From Nitrospinaceae bacterium (GTDB lineage: Bacteria; Nitrospinota; Nitrospinia; Nitrospinales; Nitrospinaceae), in contig JAJDBF010000078.1 in the NCBI GenBank assembly GCA_029261535.1, forward strand, positions 37,148-101,147: DNA of 64,000 nt, in the 5' to 3' direction. The position numbers and the translations under genes were made by a program. This document shows positions 29,996-39,100 of the stretch, in pieces. How positions within the stretch are numbered: position 1 is the stretch's first letter; every line of letters begins with the position of its first letter. The notes below the pieces were generated by a model. It saw nothing but the letters and a program-made list of their open reading frames with translations. It did not search any database and was not told the DNA's origin.

Positions 29996-31147
29996 TCAGC
30001 CGCCTCGAATCAGACGCGCACTCATTGCCGGGCTGGCGTAATCCCGCGCAACCATTTTGTCGTAACCACCGATAAAGAAAAAATAGCCGGCGTTGTTATC
30101 TGAGGTGGAAGTGGCTGACCAGTAACCATAACCGCCACCATCCTCAAATGCCAGCGGGTAACCGACTTTGTAATCCTCGCGGTTTTCATAGGCGGTCTTG
30201 GTATGATTCGGATCATAGGTTTCTTTATATTCCTGCAAGGTGGGGAGCCGCCAGTCGGAGAACCCTGCAAAATTTTTCTCATTCATTTTATTGACCCACT
30301 CTTTAGCTTCGTTCCATGATTTCGGGGCTCGTTTTTCTACATTACGAAAGTCCACTGACATCCAGGTTTTCCCGGTACTGGAGTCTTTAGCTGTTCGATT
30401 AGGGTACAAAACCCACTCTCCATATTTAACACTGGCATCTTCTACCTCACGTCCTTCCAGATAAGACTGAACAGCATAGACACCGCCAACACCAATAATC
30501 AACAGACCAAGACCCATCACCACGGAGCGCAGGGTATTCTTTAATTTCGCAACCTGCGCTTTAAAATCATTACTCTGAATCTTCAGTGCCTTAAATTCCG
30601 TTCCCAGTTTATCAAGAAGTTTTACCTGACTGGCAGTCGTTAAGTTCTGGTTATATTGCCGCAAACATTCCTGAACGCATTTCAGCAACAACTTATTGTC
30701 GAACGGTTTTTTCAGAAAACGAAAAGGTTCGCAGGAATTAATAGAGTCTTCAATTGTTTTGGCATCCATCTGGGCTGAGGCCAAAACCCGCACGGTGGCA
30801 GGTGCTATTTTTTTAGACTTTTTTAATATCTCCGGTCCATTGACTTCACGACTTTTGTTTTCAGCCATGATGATGGTATAGGGCCCCTTGGACTGCAGGG
30901 AGTTCAAAGCCTCCTCCCCGTTGACTGCCAAATCCACCACCATGCCAGCCGTGGCGACAACTTTTGGAATCATCTCTTGAAATTTCTTTTCAGGATCGAC
31001 CAAAAGCATGCGAGGGGTTTGCTGTTTTTTCTTAGGCGGAGCCTTGCCTTTTTCTCCTCCCTCTCCTTCTTGCTCTTCTCCTTCCGCATCATCAGTTGGG
31101 GTATCTTGCTTTTCTTCCCCGACATATCCTTTTTCTTTATCTGGCAT
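29996..31147 (-). CDS. Pseudo-receiver - transmembrane - DUF1566 (Lcl) protein
   Basis: 383 residues in an unusual order: acidic disordered tail 1-43, receiver-like domain 46-165 (acidic D51; KP pair in FLKKPF), coiled coil about 170-205, one membrane helix 208-230, then a DUF1566/FGE-like extracytoplasmic domain (GKTWMSVDF, FAGFSDWRLPTLQEY, GYGYWSATSTS, RLIRGG). Aligned with the CheA receiver in this window, the phosphoacceptor Asp is Glu96 (IIMAENKS), so it may be locked in an active-like state. It could carry an internal signal to the periplasm or the reverse. Single gene; divergent from 31225. Confidence 0.8.
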   Translation of the reverse strand: MPDKEKGYVGEEKQDTPTDDAEGEEQEGEGGEKGKAPPKKKQQTPRMLLVDPEKKFQEMIPKVVATAGMVVDLAVNGEEALNSLQSKGPYTIIMAENKSREVNGPEILKKSKKIAPATVRVLASAQMDAKTIEDSINSCEPFRFLKKPFDNKLLLKCVQECLRQYNQNLTTASQVKLLDKLGTEFKALKIQSNDFKAQVAKLKNTLRSVVMGLGLLIIGVGGVYAVQSYLEGREVEDASVKYGEWVLYPNRTAKDSSTGKTWMSVDFRNVEKRAPKSWNEAKEWVNKMNEKNFAGFSDWRLPTLQEYKETYDPNHTKTAYENREDYKVGYPLAFEDGGGYGYWSATSTSDNNAGYFFFIGGYDKMVARDYASPAMSARLIRGG

Positions 31148-31224
31148 CTTGATTCCTGTCCCAAGCCTTGGTTAAATAAACATTATCAGGTAAATTAAAA
31201 ATTCCTCACCCATGCTCAAGGTTT

Positions 31225-31752
31225 ATGAAAAAAAAATCCAGCAGTTTTATCGGAATATTAGAAAAGAACATATATATCAATAAGTTATCTGCCATTTTGG
31301 TTTCGACATTCATGCTCTCGGGGCTGGCAATGGGAGCTGAGAAAGATGCGGAAGATCCGTTTGTCCGGACCGGAACAATCTCATTTTCAAAAAAATATAT
31401 TTTGGCAGAGGATTTTCGTCATATCATTTTCAAAATTCAAAATCATAATCCGCGCACTTTAACCCAAATTTTTGGTTGGGTTTACCGCATTCCTGCGTCT
31501 AAAGAAGAGAGTGGTCAGGATTCAAAAAAATTGATTCTGGTGAACAATCCACATCAAGGGGGACTTTTGGTTAAGGATGGGCCACACCGCCCTGGGCAAA
31601 AAGCTCTCTGGCGTTTTCAATTGGACCACAATATGCATGGTGCCTCTGTGAAAGATACATTCACCCTCCGCGTCAGCCCAAAATCAGTTTTTTTCCCAAG
31701 CCTTGAGCCCCCGCCCTTGAGCACAACAGGTAAGAAGAAAAAAGGACGATAG
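31225..31752 (+). CDS. Hypothetical exported protein
   Basis: 175 residues with a hydrophobic segment (about 19-37, ending AMGAE) after a long basic lead (MKKKSSSFIGILEKNIY), probably a signal peptide. The mature part looks beta-rich (GTISFSKKYILAEDFRHIIFKIQNHN) and ends in a Lys-rich tail GKKKKGR. No known motif. Divergent from the pseudo-receiver gene and convergent with the dual-receiver gene, within the signalling block. Confidence 0.6.
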   Translation: MKKKSSSFIGILEKNIYINKLSAILVSTFMLSGLAMGAEKDAEDPFVRTGTISFSKKYILAEDFRHIIFKIQNHNPRTLTQIFGWVYRIPASKEESGQDSKKLILVNNPHQGGLLVKDGPHRPGQKALWRFQLDHNMHGASVKDTFTLRVSPKSVFFPSLEPPPLSTTGKKKKGR

Positions 31753-31774
31753 ACACTATGAAAGTATGGCGGGA

Positions 31775-32542
31775 TTAGCTGCTTTGACTTTCGAGACTCT
31801 CCAGGGCGTTTCGCAATTCCCTGAGATTAAAATGACCTTGTTTGAAAATCACCGGATTGCGATCTTTCAGTTGTGCTTCCTCCGCAGGTTTTAATTTACG
31901 AGTCGCCAACAAAAACAAGGGGACTTCTCCGGCCAGGTTCGCGACATCCACAATTCCCTTAACACCATACTGTGTCTCCATAAAAATCATATCTGCTGGT
32001 TGGGTTTGGAGGAAATTGTTAGCCGACTGAACATGAGGTGCCGTCTCCGCTCTCCACCCCAGTCGGGAAAACTGCCGCGCCAGCACTGAGCTGAACAAGG
32101 CATCTGGATTGATCAGCAACACCACTTTCCGTAAAACATCATTCTTTATTTCATCAAGAATATTTCCCAATTCCCTCCAGGCCAGAGGTAGCGTTAAAAG
32201 GATCGCGCCCACCGGAGATGGCTCCTCCTTCTGTTCAATCACCAGTAGTTTGATATCAGGAAGTTCGCATTTCCGGCGAATATTATCCACCTGGCATTGA
32301 AGATCAAGTGAGGTTGGCACCTGCCCCAGAATAATCACATCAGGCGAGAGTGAGCGGATTTTTTCAGCTATGATTTCCCAGGAATCTGCGACTGAATAGA
32401 GGCAACCATCTTTTTCCAAAAACCGACAAAGCAGTTGGAGAAAAACAGGGTCATGCTCAATCACGAGCACATTGACAGTTTTTTGAACTGTGTCCCGGCT
32501 TTGTTGAGGTTCAGGGTCCTTGCCTGGCATCCTGGTTTCCAT
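31775..32542 (-). CDS. Tandem degenerate receiver-domain protein
   Basis: 255 residues that look like two CheY-like folds in series. Domain 1 is about 24-135 (VNVLVIEHDPVFLQLLCRFLEKDG; the acceptor position reads VIILGQVPTS). Domain 2 is about 136-250 (KVVLLINPDALFSSVLARQF; acceptor region MIFMETQYG). Neither has the acidic pair plus phosphoacceptor Asp, so both are probably phosphorylation-independent. ATG 32542 has GGAGG 4 bases upstream; a frame extension further up has no ribosome site. It follows the GAF-GspE ATPase gene by about 20 bases: likely operon and partner. Confidence 0.75.
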   Translation of the reverse strand: METRMPGKDPEPQQSRDTVQKTVNVLVIEHDPVFLQLLCRFLEKDGCLYSVADSWEIIAEKIRSLSPDVIILGQVPTSLDLQCQVDNIRRKCELPDIKLLVIEQKEEPSPVGAILLTLPLAWRELGNILDEIKNDVLRKVVLLINPDALFSSVLARQFSRLGWRAETAPHVQSANNFLQTQPADMIFMETQYGVKGIVDVANLAGEVPLFLLATRKLKPAEEAQLKDRNPVIFKQGHFNLRELRNALESLESQSS

Positions 32543-32562
32543 GAGCCTCCAATTAAAAAAAA

Positions 32563-35500
32563 TCAGGCAATACAAACTGCGGAGACTTGTTTAAAATCAC
32601 AGTCGCCTTTGAATATTTTAAATATCCCGTCCTGCTTCAGGGTAGTCATCCCATCTTTAATGGCCTGCTCTCTAATCTCTTCGACCAACGATTTTTTCAT
32701 TATCAGCCGTTTCATCATCGCCGTTCCTTCCATCACTTCATGCAGACCGGTCCGTCCGGAGTATCCGGAATCCCCACATTTATTGCATCCTTTGGGGCGT
32801 TTCAACATGAGGTCATCGCTATACTCAATTTCCAATCGCGGAAACCATTTTTCACCGTACTCTTCTACCAGATTGTCAAACTCCTGCCGGGAAGGGTGGT
32901 AATCTTCCTTGCAATGTTTGCAGAGAGTTTTGACAAGGCGTTGCGCCAGGATCACCAGTAAGGCATCGGCGAAGTTGATGGGGTTCATTCCCATGTCGAT
33001 CAGTCGTGAAACTGTTTCCGGCGCAGAGTTTGTGTGCAAGGTACTGAACACCAGATGACCCGTGAGGGAGGCTTCGATCCCGATGGCACAGGTTTCCACA
33101 TCGCGCATTTCCCCCACCATGATGACATCTGGATCGCAACGCAAGAACGACCGCATGGCACGTGAAAAATCCAAGCCGATCTTGTTTTGCATCTGGACTT
33201 GCCTCAACCCCTCCTGCGTTATTTCAACAGGATCTTCGGCGGTCCAGATTTTTCTTTTGGGTTCGTTAATGTGCCCCAGACAGGAATGCAACGTGGTCGT
33301 TTTTCCTGAGCCCGTGGGCCCCACCACAAGAAAGATACCGTAAGGCTTGAACACATTACGTTCAATGATCTCGAGATTGGATGGAGAAAAATTCATTCCA
33401 TCGAGCGGAAAAGGTTTACTAGCCGCCAAAATACGCATGACCACATCTTCGTTGCCGCCTACAGTCGGGCAGGTAGCAACACGTAATTCGATCTGCTTCC
33501 TGCCGTATTTCATTTTTATTTTTCCATCCTGAGGGAGTCTTTTTTCAGCAATATCCAGGCGCGACATGATTTTGATTCTGGAGACCATCGCCTGTTTGTA
33601 CATGGCGGGAATTTTTTGGATAATTTCGCAATCACCTTCCTTTCGATAGCGAACTTTTAAATCCCTTTTATCCACTCCCGGCTCGATATGAATATCAGAC
33701 ACTCCCTGATCATAAGCATCGGTGATGACTTTATTGACCAGACGCACGATGGAACTGTCCCCTTCCGTAATCGCACTTTCTTCATCATCATCTTCCATGA
33801 CATCAACGTCATCGCTCTCGCTTTTCAACGATTCCAGAAGATCGGACATGGCTTCACTTTCAACAGGTGCCCCATCATCAATCTCCTCGCCCGGCTCATC
33901 TGAAAGGGTTCCGGACAGGAATTTCTGAATATCCGATTTCAAGCCTACCTTGAATTGGATTTCCTTTTTGGGGAAAATCATTTTGATGCTTTGAATCTTG
34001 TTCATTTCCGTTGGGTTATCGATCAGAATCACCGTTAGATTTTCATCATTCTGAATGGGCACCCAAAAATGTTTTTTCATGTGTTTACGGTTCAAACCTT
34101 CAAAGTACCGTTTGGGCAAAACAATTTCATCGCTGTGCCCATAGTAGGGGACACCAAAATAATTTTCATACGACTTGCCCAAATCCTTGGTCTTGATACC
34201 GACCTCATCAACCAGTACCGTCTCGATATCCAACTGGGTTTTTCTCGCCTTGACAATAGATTTCTGTAATTCTTCAGCAGTCAGAAAACCGTTATTCACC
34301 AGATAACTGAATTTGGTGGGCCGATTGCCCATAAACTTCTTGTTGTTGTATAAGGAAATTGCGAGCATCTGGGAAACTGCGATCAGGTTCTTTTCATCAT
34401 GTTTATTGTAGCGTTCACTATTGATCCGATTGGTGAGTTGAACCACCCCCATCACATTATTTTCATAAAGCATGGGGCAACAAAGCATGGAGGTTGTTTT
34501 GATCCCCGATTTATCGTCCCAGGCTTTGTCGAATTTCAGCTCTGGATGGTATTGTGTCAGGCTTTTTGGATCGTATACATTGGCAACATTCACCATCCGC
34601 TTTTCCTGCCCCACCCATCCAGCAACACTTTTAGGCCCGACGGGTAGCCGAATCTCCTGGACCTCTTCGCCCGTTTTCACTTTTGAAAAAATCTCCCCCT
34701 TTTCCTTATCCAGCGCATAAATTGCGATCACCTCTGACAAAAATATTTCTTTCATCGGATCGATCAGTTTGATAAACAGTTCGTCCATCGCGCTTGCCTG
34801 CTGGACCAGAAGCCCGAGATCCTGAATTTTTTCCTTGATCTCTTCTTGTCGGAGTTTTTCCAAAGGCCGACTGAGAGCCTTTGCCATTTCCTGAGATAAT
34901 TTCAGAAACTGCTCGGAAAATGGCTCATCCTCGCGGTGGTTGATTATTTCAATCGCGCCCAGTTTTTTCTTGTCATAAAAAATGGGGACCACCAGGGCCT
35001 GCTTTGTTATAGTGCCCAGAACCTTGTCCCAGGAGCGATCATGCTTGAGACCGGGATATGGGCTCAGATCCTCAGAGTTATAAGCGTCTCCGATATTAAT
35101 GGGTGCTCCATTTTTTACGGCGTAGCCCGGCAGGTTATCATTCGAAATTGAAAGCCGCTTTTCTTCCACCCGATCTGAGATCAGGTTGCGCGAAACCAGT
35201 TCATTTTTTCTGGTGTCAATTGAATAAACAATCAAAAACTCCGAATCAAAGAACTCCTTGATTTCATCTGGAAGATTTAAAAATGCCTCTGTAATATTGT
35301 CAGATGAAACCAGATTGACGAGCTGGGAAAGAAGGGGCTTGATTCGATCCGAAACCCTTCGTCCGCCGCATTTTTTTTGCATCTCCTCGTTGCGCCTGTC
35401 TTCAGGAGACATCTCTTTTTTAGGCTCCCCAGCCTGTTCGCGTTGCTCACCCTCGGTCGACTGATGTTCTTCTGAATTTTCATTCGGGGCTTTTTCAGCC

Positions 35501-35676
35501 TGAGCCTTTAATATTTCAGCTTCAAGTATGGAGGAAGAGCCGATAACTTCAGGCTTGTCGGTTTTGACAGGTTTGGCAGGCTCGCTCTTTGTCTTTACCT
35601 GGACCTTGGAGGAAGGTTTAGGGGGGACTTCGTCATCCCCTCCTTCATCTCCCTTTTTTTGAGTGATGAGCGGCAT
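32563..35676 (-). CDS. GspE/PilB-family ATPase with two N-terminal GAF domains
   Basis: 1037 residues. Order: disordered charged tail 1-110; GAF 1 about 130-265; GAF 2 about 290-430; a GspE N-terminal (MshEN-like) domain about 440-600 (YLVNNGFLTAEELQKSI, NYFGVPYYG); acidic linker; ATPase about 640-1030. The ATPase has Walker A GPTGSGKTT (about 785), Asp box and Walker B IMVGEMRD, and the zinc tetra-Cys CKHC/CNKC. Such ATPases power type IV pilus or type II secretion assembly, and GAF fusion implies small-molecule control. No pilin, PilC or PilQ gene lies nearby. AGGAT precedes ATG 35676. Confidence 0.88.
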   Translation of the reverse strand: MPLITQKKGDEGGDDEVPPKPSSKVQVKTKSEPAKPVKTDKPEVIGSSSILEAEILKAQAEKAPNENSEEHQSTEGEQREQAGEPKKEMSPEDRRNEEMQKKCGGRRVSDRIKPLLSQLVNLVSSDNITEAFLNLPDEIKEFFDSEFLIVYSIDTRKNELVSRNLISDRVEEKRLSISNDNLPGYAVKNGAPINIGDAYNSEDLSPYPGLKHDRSWDKVLGTITKQALVVPIFYDKKKLGAIEIINHREDEPFSEQFLKLSQEMAKALSRPLEKLRQEEIKEKIQDLGLLVQQASAMDELFIKLIDPMKEIFLSEVIAIYALDKEKGEIFSKVKTGEEVQEIRLPVGPKSVAGWVGQEKRMVNVANVYDPKSLTQYHPELKFDKAWDDKSGIKTTSMLCCPMLYENNVMGVVQLTNRINSERYNKHDEKNLIAVSQMLAISLYNNKKFMGNRPTKFSYLVNNGFLTAEELQKSIVKARKTQLDIETVLVDEVGIKTKDLGKSYENYFGVPYYGHSDEIVLPKRYFEGLNRKHMKKHFWVPIQNDENLTVILIDNPTEMNKIQSIKMIFPKKEIQFKVGLKSDIQKFLSGTLSDEPGEEIDDGAPVESEAMSDLLESLKSESDDVDVMEDDDEESAITEGDSSIVRLVNKVITDAYDQGVSDIHIEPGVDKRDLKVRYRKEGDCEIIQKIPAMYKQAMVSRIKIMSRLDIAEKRLPQDGKIKMKYGRKQIELRVATCPTVGGNEDVVMRILAASKPFPLDGMNFSPSNLEIIERNVFKPYGIFLVVGPTGSGKTTTLHSCLGHINEPKRKIWTAEDPVEITQEGLRQVQMQNKIGLDFSRAMRSFLRCDPDVIMVGEMRDVETCAIGIEASLTGHLVFSTLHTNSAPETVSRLIDMGMNPINFADALLVILAQRLVKTLCKHCKEDYHPSRQEFDNLVEEYGEKWFPRLEIEYSDDLMLKRPKGCNKCGDSGYSGRTGLHEVMEGTAMMKRLIMKKSLVEEIREQAIKDGMTTLKQDGIFKIFKGDCDFKQVSAVCIA

Positions 35677-36199
35677 TGAATGAATCCTAAAGGTTGACCA
35701 ATGTTAAAGCGATTGAATTTATCCTACTATTTAGCCTGGAAAATCTCAAGATCAAACATCCCTTTGATTTTCAAAGAGAAATCCGTTAATTCCTGCCACC
35801 TTTAATACTTGTTAGCAAGGCCCACCCTCCCGCAATCATGCCAACTCTTAACCCAGCCAAAAAATGAGGTAACTATAATTAAATTAAAGGGTTTCCGGTT
35901 AGAGGTGCGAGGAGGCCTTGTAGCCTCTTTAGCCATTCACCAACCCCAAATATCCCATAATTATTTGCTTTTCAATTAGTTATGAGATAAAATTTTATGC
36001 ACTGAGAAATTTTAATGTAAACGAGGCTGTATCCGTCTTGTCGGGTTCTCCATGATTTTCCTTTACAGGGTAATCTGAAATCACCCGGCAAGCTGTCTTT
36101 TTCTGGATTGCGCTTCTTTTTCAACTAACCAGACCACTATTGAGGGAATGATTGAGTTGTCCTGAAGGCTCGATTCCTTCCCTTACGGAACTGTGAACT
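35677..36199. other. 523-base divergent intergenic region between the GAF-GspE ATPase and the multi-PAS kinase
   Basis: No convincing gene on either strand. It contains a candidate promoter toward the kinase (35965-35993), a short GAGGC/GCCTC hairpin with a TTT tail at 35912-35929, and AT-rich blocks. A leader of roughly 200 bases would precede the kinase start, long enough for regulation, but I see no recognised riboswitch. Confidence 0.5.
35965..35993 (+). promoter_or_regulatory. Possible sigma70 promoter for the multi-PAS kinase gene
   Basis: TTGCTT at 35965-35970 and TAAAAT at 35988-35993, separated by exactly 17 bases in AT-rich DNA. The -10 matches 5 of 6; the -35 matches only the TTG. 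Confidence 0.35.
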
Positions 36200-39100
36200 A
36201 TGGGCGAAAAAAAAGACCAGGTATTGAACCAGATAGGAATTACCGTGTGCATTGCCCTTGTCCTGTTAGTAGCCTGGGTATTTTTCCTTGAAAACCTGGT
36301 CATGGACCTGATGAACCTTGACCCAGCGAACCCGTCACAGGCGAGCCGTTGGGTATTTTCCCTCGCCACTCTGGGAATCCTCGGCTGTGCCTTGATTTAT
36401 CCTTGCAGAAAACTCTTCAGCACGCGCTCCCTCCTTAAAGATACAGAGCAGGCCCTGCAGGAAGAGCGCATGTTTAACCGTATTGTCAACAATGTTGATG
36501 CCTCCATCGTCATTGTCACCGATGGTTCAGGAAAAATCACTGAATTGAACCAGAAGGCAGGACAGGTTTTGGGTTACCGAGGCAAAGATATCCTGGGAAA
36601 AGACTGGGCTCAGGTTTTGATGCCAGAATCTTTCAGGAACCAGGCCCGAAAACTCCTGCAGGGTATTTTAAATGACCGAAACAAGTCGGTTGAGACCTTC
36701 AAATCCCCGGTTATTTGTAAAAACAAAACTGAACTCACCATTGATTGGCAGGCCGGCCCCCTTCATAGAGAACAGGGCGCAACTCAAGGCATCATTCTTT
36801 CAGGAATTGACATCACCGCCCAGTTTCAGCTCAAAGGGGAACTCGATAGTGTCATCAATCGCTATGAACCCCAAATCAAACAGTTGAGCACTCACCTCTC
36901 GGATAGCAAAAGAAAACTTGAAGAAGAGGTTCATAAGAATCGCGAGGCCAGAGTAAAGTTCCAGTTCTGGGTCGATTTTGACGACAAACTACTTTCCCTG
37001 GATGACCCTCTAAAAAACAACCGGGATGAGGTCGATGAGCGTGTGAATAATATTCTGTTCAGGCTCGGCAAGATCACCCACTCCGACAGCGGATATGTTT
37101 TCCTCTTTGTCGACCAAAACATGCAAATGATAAATTCACATATCTGGAGCAAAGCCGACCCCGATCTAACCGCAAGCCCGGATGACTGGATTGATCTTGA
37201 TATTTTCCCCTGGTTTAAAACAAAAATTGGCCATCAGGAAATAGTCCACGCAAAAAACCTGGATGATCTTCCTGGCGATGCTTCAAACGAAAAAGAGGTT
37301 TTTCAATCCCAGGGGGTCAAATCCTTTATCAATGTCCCCATGGTATGGAAAAACCAATCAATCGGCTACATCGGTTTTGAAACCACGGGCCAGGAAAAAT
37401 CATGGAGTGCTGATGAGATCAGCATGATTCGTATTTTCTCTAAAACACTGGCACCGATTCTTTTTGACCGCCTGGCTCCTGCGCCAGAGATAACACCCTC
37501 CGAATCCACCCCTGCCCTTCCCTCCTCTTCCGTAGGCTCTCTCCTTGAAGATGCCTTGCTGGAAATTGAAGAGGAAAAAACAAGTCCTGAAGAAGGTAAT
37601 GAAAGCCAGGAAGCACTTCAGGCGGTGAAAGCAGAATACGAGCAGGAAGTCCGGGTGTTAAAAGAGCAGATGCAAAGCCAAAAGGAGCAATGGCAAAACC
37701 TGAATAGCGAGCTCGACTCCACGCGTTCCAGCCTTGAAGTGGAACTCGACAAGCGAAAAATCTCAGAAGAAGAGTTAGAGGACACTCGCGCTAGGGTTCA
37801 GCAGGAATTGATGAACATGAATACTGAACTTGAACAAGCACGCTTCCAGCTTGAAGAACACACGGACGAAAAAACCCGCCTGACAGAAGAAAAAACACAA
37901 CTGACGCAAGAACTGGAATCCCTGCGGACCAGTCATGAAAAGGAAATTGCGGAATTCGAGGAAAAATCCGAGGCTTCCATCTCTCATACAGAAGAAGAAC
38001 TGACAGAGCTTCAAATCAAGCTTGATGAGGAATTGAAAGCGACCGAGGAAAACGTACAATTAAAAGAGGACGAAATTTCCAGGAAGTCCGGGGAAATAGA
38101 ATCCTTACAGGAACGTCTCGGGTTGGAAGCAGATAAAAGGCAAGAAATCGAATCTGAACTGGACGCCCTTAATCAAAAATTGAGCCGCCAGGGGCAGGAA
38201 AATAATGCCCTCAGCATGGCGCATGGAATGCTTCAGTCCGAACTAGACGACCTGAAAAAAGTTCAACAGGATTTTGATTCGACCCTTCACGAAATGGAAG
38301 AAAAGGAAAAAGGTTTTGAAGATCAACAAAAAGAATTGGAAAATGACCTCCTGCTCCAGAAGCAATTGGTAGATACCCTCGAAAGTCAGGTCAAGCATTT
38401 TGGTTACCTTGACCTTCCTGTATTGACTATTAACGAACAAGGAACCATTTCCGAATGGAATAAGGCCGCAGAAAATGCGCTCGGCCCGGCGGACTACGAA
38501 GCCGTCGGACAAGGATTCATTTATCTCCTGAACGAGTCCGAAGAAGAATTCGACATGGAGTCCCGGGTTCTCAGCCCTCTGGCTGAAGAGGGTACCCTGG
38601 ACATCACACTATCGGTTCAAATGAGAGACGGTGAATCGCAAAGCACCGCCCTCCATTTTACGGCACTCTATAATTCTGAAGGCGCGTTCGATGGAGGAAT
38701 AGCCTATATCACACCTCCCCGTAGCGGAAGCCGGAACGAACCACAAACCGCCGACTCCTTGTTTGAGTATTCCGACCTGCTGGTATTCAGGCTGAGTCCA
38801 GGCTTTGAAACTCTGGACATCAATCCTGCGGCCACCCGATTGTTCGGCCTGGAACGTAAAGATGTGTTTGAAAAAGATTTCTTCAATCTCATACTCAACG
38901 AAGAACAAGCCACTGAATTCCGCGAAGATGTACTCGATGTCTATCAATCAAAAACCAACAGTGACTTCGAATGCCTGGTAAAAATTCAGAACAATGACGA
39001 ACGCACTCTGATCTTCAACCTGATCAAACAAGAAAATGAAGCCGGGGACCTGCACGGAATCCTGGCGATAGGGCAGGACCTGACAGACCTGCGCCTCTCT

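Noticed and set aside
35912..35929. GAGGC/GCCTC hairpin with TTT as a terminator or attenuator
   Set aside because: Only five pairs and a short T tract, no plus-strand gene upstream ends there; mentioned only as a detail.
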